DNA of 64,000 bases from the NCBI RefSeq assembly GCF_036226665.1, contig NZ_CP109007.1, positions 1,240,001-1,304,000 on the forward strand, written 5' to 3'. The position numbers and the translations under genes were made by a program. This DNA is from Streptomyces sp. NBC_00691 (GTDB lineage Bacteria; Actinomycetota; Actinomycetes; Streptomycetales; Streptomycetaceae). The notes beneath the pieces were generated by a model. It ran no database searches. It was not told where the DNA came from and was given only the letters and a program-made list of their open reading frames with translations. Positions 62,216 through 64,000 of this stretch are shown here, in pieces; within the stretch, counting starts at the first letter, position 1; each line of letters opens with the position of its first letter.

Positions 62216-63235
62216 TCAGCTCCGCGGAGCGAGGACCACCCAGACCTGCCCCGGTGCGAAGGCCAGCGGCTCACCGCCCGGGGTCGTGAACGTGGTGCCC
62301 GACGTGGACGACGTCCGGGACCAGCGGGCCTCGTGCGCGCGCCCGTCGCGCAGGACCGTCGCGGTGCCCCTCCCGACGGTCTCGGTGTACGGGGAGACGG
62401 CGCCGGTCACGTCGTGGAACCGGGAGGGACGGACGGTGACGCGCTGGATCACCACGGTCGACGGGGCCACGGGTCCCGTGTCGGTGGCCCGTGCCGCGCG
62501 GCCGTCCATCGCCACCCGCCAGGTCCGGTCGGAGGCGGACCAGGTGAAGGTGTAGCGGGCCGCCGGGTAGCGGACGGTCTCGGCGTCGGTCGGGGTGCCG
62601 CCCGCCGGGGCGGGGCCGAAGCGGAAGCCGATGTCCCGGGCGTCCTGGGGCTCGGAGACGGTGGCCAGCGCCCGCTCGGGGCGCAGATAGAGGTTGTGCG
62701 GGGCGGCCCGGTCCGGGGAGCGCCGGAAGGCGCCGGGGTCGGTGGTCTCGGTGACGGGGTGCAGCGGCGCGGCGTTCAGCAGGGGGTTCAGGGCGGACTG
62801 GGCCCCGGAGTAGGCGAGGACGGGGCGGCCGAAGGCGCCGAGCAGCTCCAGGTCGGATTCGCGGGCGCTGCGGACGGGTCCGACCAGCTCGGGGAGCCGG
62901 GACGCGTACACGGCGAGGAGGCGGGTCGCGCCGCCCTCGACCTGTTCGACGTAGACGAGATCGGCGGCGCCGAGACCGGTCTGGGGACGGGCCGCCGCCA
63001 CGTTGTCGATCTTGACGGCGAGGACGGGCGCCGGCCGTGCCGGGAGCCCGGTGAACGGGGAGAGGCCGGTCGGCGCGGGCGCCGTCGTGGCGGGCGCGGG
63101 CGTCGTCGGGGCGGGCGTCGGCGTGGGCTCCGGCGGGCCGGAGTCGGAGCAGCCGTACAGCCCGGCCGCCGCCACCGCGCACAGCAGGGCGGTGAGGACG
63201 CGGCCGGGGCGCCTGGCTCCGCGCTCGCGTGTCAT
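62216..63235 (-). CDS. DUF3048-family lipoprotein
   Basis: This 339-residue protein has a lipoprotein signal (RVLTALLCAVAAAGLYGC, Cys about 29) and a Pro/Thr/Ala linker (about residues 33-58). The DUF3048 domain follows: APVLAVKIDNVAAARPQTGLGAADLVYVEQVEGGATRLLAVY, LVGPVRSARESDLELLG and RSPDRAAPHNLYLRP. These proteins are cell-surface lipoproteins of unknown activity (YerB-like in Bacillus). I start at MTRERGARRPG; GGGGGAG lies just upstream. It is divergent from the PlsC-type gene across 79 bp. Confidence 0.88.
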   Translation of the reverse strand: MTRERGARRPGRVLTALLCAVAAAGLYGCSDSGPPEPTPTPAPTTPAPATTAPAPTGLSPFTGLPARPAPVLAVKIDNVAAARPQTGLGAADLVYVEQVEGGATRLLAVYASRLPELVGPVRSARESDLELLGAFGRPVLAYSGAQSALNPLLNAAPLHPVTETTDPGAFRRSPDRAAPHNLYLRPERALATVSEPQDARDIGFRFGPAPAGGTPTDAETVRYPAARYTFTWSASDRTWRVAMDGRAARATDTGPVAPSTVVIQRVTVRPSRFHDVTGAVSPYTETVGRGTATVLRDGRAHEARWSRTSSTSGTTFTTPGGEPLAFAPGQVWVVLAPRS

Positions 63236-63314
63236 GGTGACGCTCCCCCACCAGTGGACCACGGGGCCGCACACGGATACAACGGGCTTGACGGACGACG
63301 AACGGGGGTCACGG

Positions 63315-64000
63315 GTGTTCTACCACCTGATGAAGTACGTACTGCTGGGGCCGCTCCTGAGGCTGCTCTTCCGGCCGCGCATCGAGGGTCTCGAGCACAT
63401 CCCCGAGGAGGGTGCGGCGATCGTCGCGGGCAATCACCTCTCCTTCTCCGACCACTTCCTGATGCCGGTCGTGCTCGACCGGCGGATCACGTTCCTGGCG
63501 AAGCAGGAGTACTTCACGGGGCCGGGGATCAAGGGCCGGCTGACGGCCGCCTTCTTCCGTGCGGCCGGTCAGATCCCGGTGGACCGCTCGGGCAAGGAGG
63601 CCGGGAAGGCGGCGATCCGGGAGGGCCTCGGCGTGCTCGAACGGGGTGAGCTGCTCGGCATCTACCCGGAGGGCACGCGCTCGCACGACGGGCGGCTCTA
63701 CAAGGGCAAGGTGGGCGTGGCGGTGATGGCGCTGACGGCCGGGGTGCCGGTGGTGCCCTGCGCGATGGTGGGCACCTTCGAGATCCAGCCGCCGGGGAAG
63801 GTCGTGCCGAGGATCCGCCGGGTCACCATCCGGTTCGGGACGCCGCTGGACTTCTCCCGCTTCGCCGGGTCGGCGGGCGAGAAGGCGGTGGTCCGCGCGG
63901 TGACGGACGAGATCATGTACGAGATCCTCCGGCTGTCCGGGCAGGAGTACGTGGACGACTACGCGGCGGTGGTGAAGGCGGCGGAGCCGGGGACCGACGG
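63315..64000 (+). CDS. 1-acyl-glycerol-3-phosphate acyltransferase (PlsC family), 3' end outside window
   Basis: The frame starts at a GTG (VFYHLMKYVLLGPLLRLLF) and stays open to the window end, 228 codons. It carries NHLSFSDHFLMPV (the HX4D acyl-transfer motif), FFRAAGQIPVDRSG and the YPEGTRS substrate motif, followed by KGKVGVAVMALTAGVPVVPC. It transfers an acyl chain to lysophosphatidic acid at the inner face of the membrane. The remaining C-terminus lies to the right of the window. Confidence 0.92.
   Translation, partial: MFYHLMKYVLLGPLLRLLFRPRIEGLEHIPEEGAAIVAGNHLSFSDHFLMPVVLDRRITFLAKQEYFTGPGIKGRLTAAFFRAAGQIPVDRSGKEAGKAAIREGLGVLERGELLGIYPEGTRSHDGRLYKGKVGVAVMALTAGVPVVPCAMVGTFEIQPPGKVVPRIRRVTIRFGTPLDFSRFAGSAGEKAVVRAVTDEIMYEILRLSGQEYVDDYAAVVKAAEPGTD

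Overview
The window is a GC-rich chromosomal segment of a Streptomyces or a very close actinobacterium. The support is the extreme third-position GC bias, the abundance of GTG starts and ATGA gene overlaps, the families present (MurT/GatD, a 13-gene mce operon, a PucR-type regulator, FABP/nitrobindin, DUF3048) and the near-total absence of TTA codons. It looks like core and near-core chromosome. I see no rRNA, tRNA, CRISPR array, insertion sequence, prophage or complete secondary-metabolite cluster.

Layout. 1-4550: a nitrobindin-like heme protein (cut by the window edge) and an iron-siderophore ABC importer under an iron box. 4740-10249: a cysteine-type leader peptide, an ssuCBAD alkanesulfonate operon and a flavoprotein monooxygenase. 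10256-16904: a short MltG-like protein, a tiny amphipathic peptide gene, an ABC exporter divergent from a MarR regulator, and a large FAD/Fe-S dehydrogenase. 17130-24111: a Tat-exported GH109-type glycosidase facing a secreted PNGase A-like protein, then a two-gene ABC exporter with one degenerate ATP site. 24183-33010: an NAD(P)-binding oxidoreductase with a divergent TetR regulator, a YdjM-like membrane protein, a DExH helicase with a TesB thioesterase, a Deinococcus-type RNA ligase, a DUF6011 protein, a glutathione peroxidase and a PrmC-related methyltransferase.

33143-50900 is the most system-like part. A leftward operon (Mkl ATPase, two YrbE permeases, MceA-F, four Mce-associated proteins) is divergent from three secreted cysteine-containing proteins (211 aa, 546 aa with DUF6801, 314 aa) and a PucR-type regulator. 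The 581-bp divergent region carries two 20-bp operator-like direct repeats spaced 33 bp apart. The regulator holds the only in-frame TTA (bldA) codon I found in the window. A lipid or steroid import system with dedicated secreted partners, possibly under developmental control, is the best candidate for something undescribed.

50956-64000: a cytochrome P450, small metabolic and repair genes, an acyl-CoA dehydrogenase with a divergent TetR regulator, peptide deformylase, MurT/GatD (lipid II amidation), 6-phosphofructokinase behind a strong perfect hairpin, a CtaG-like protein, a DUF3048 lipoprotein, and a PlsC acyltransferase that runs off the right edge.
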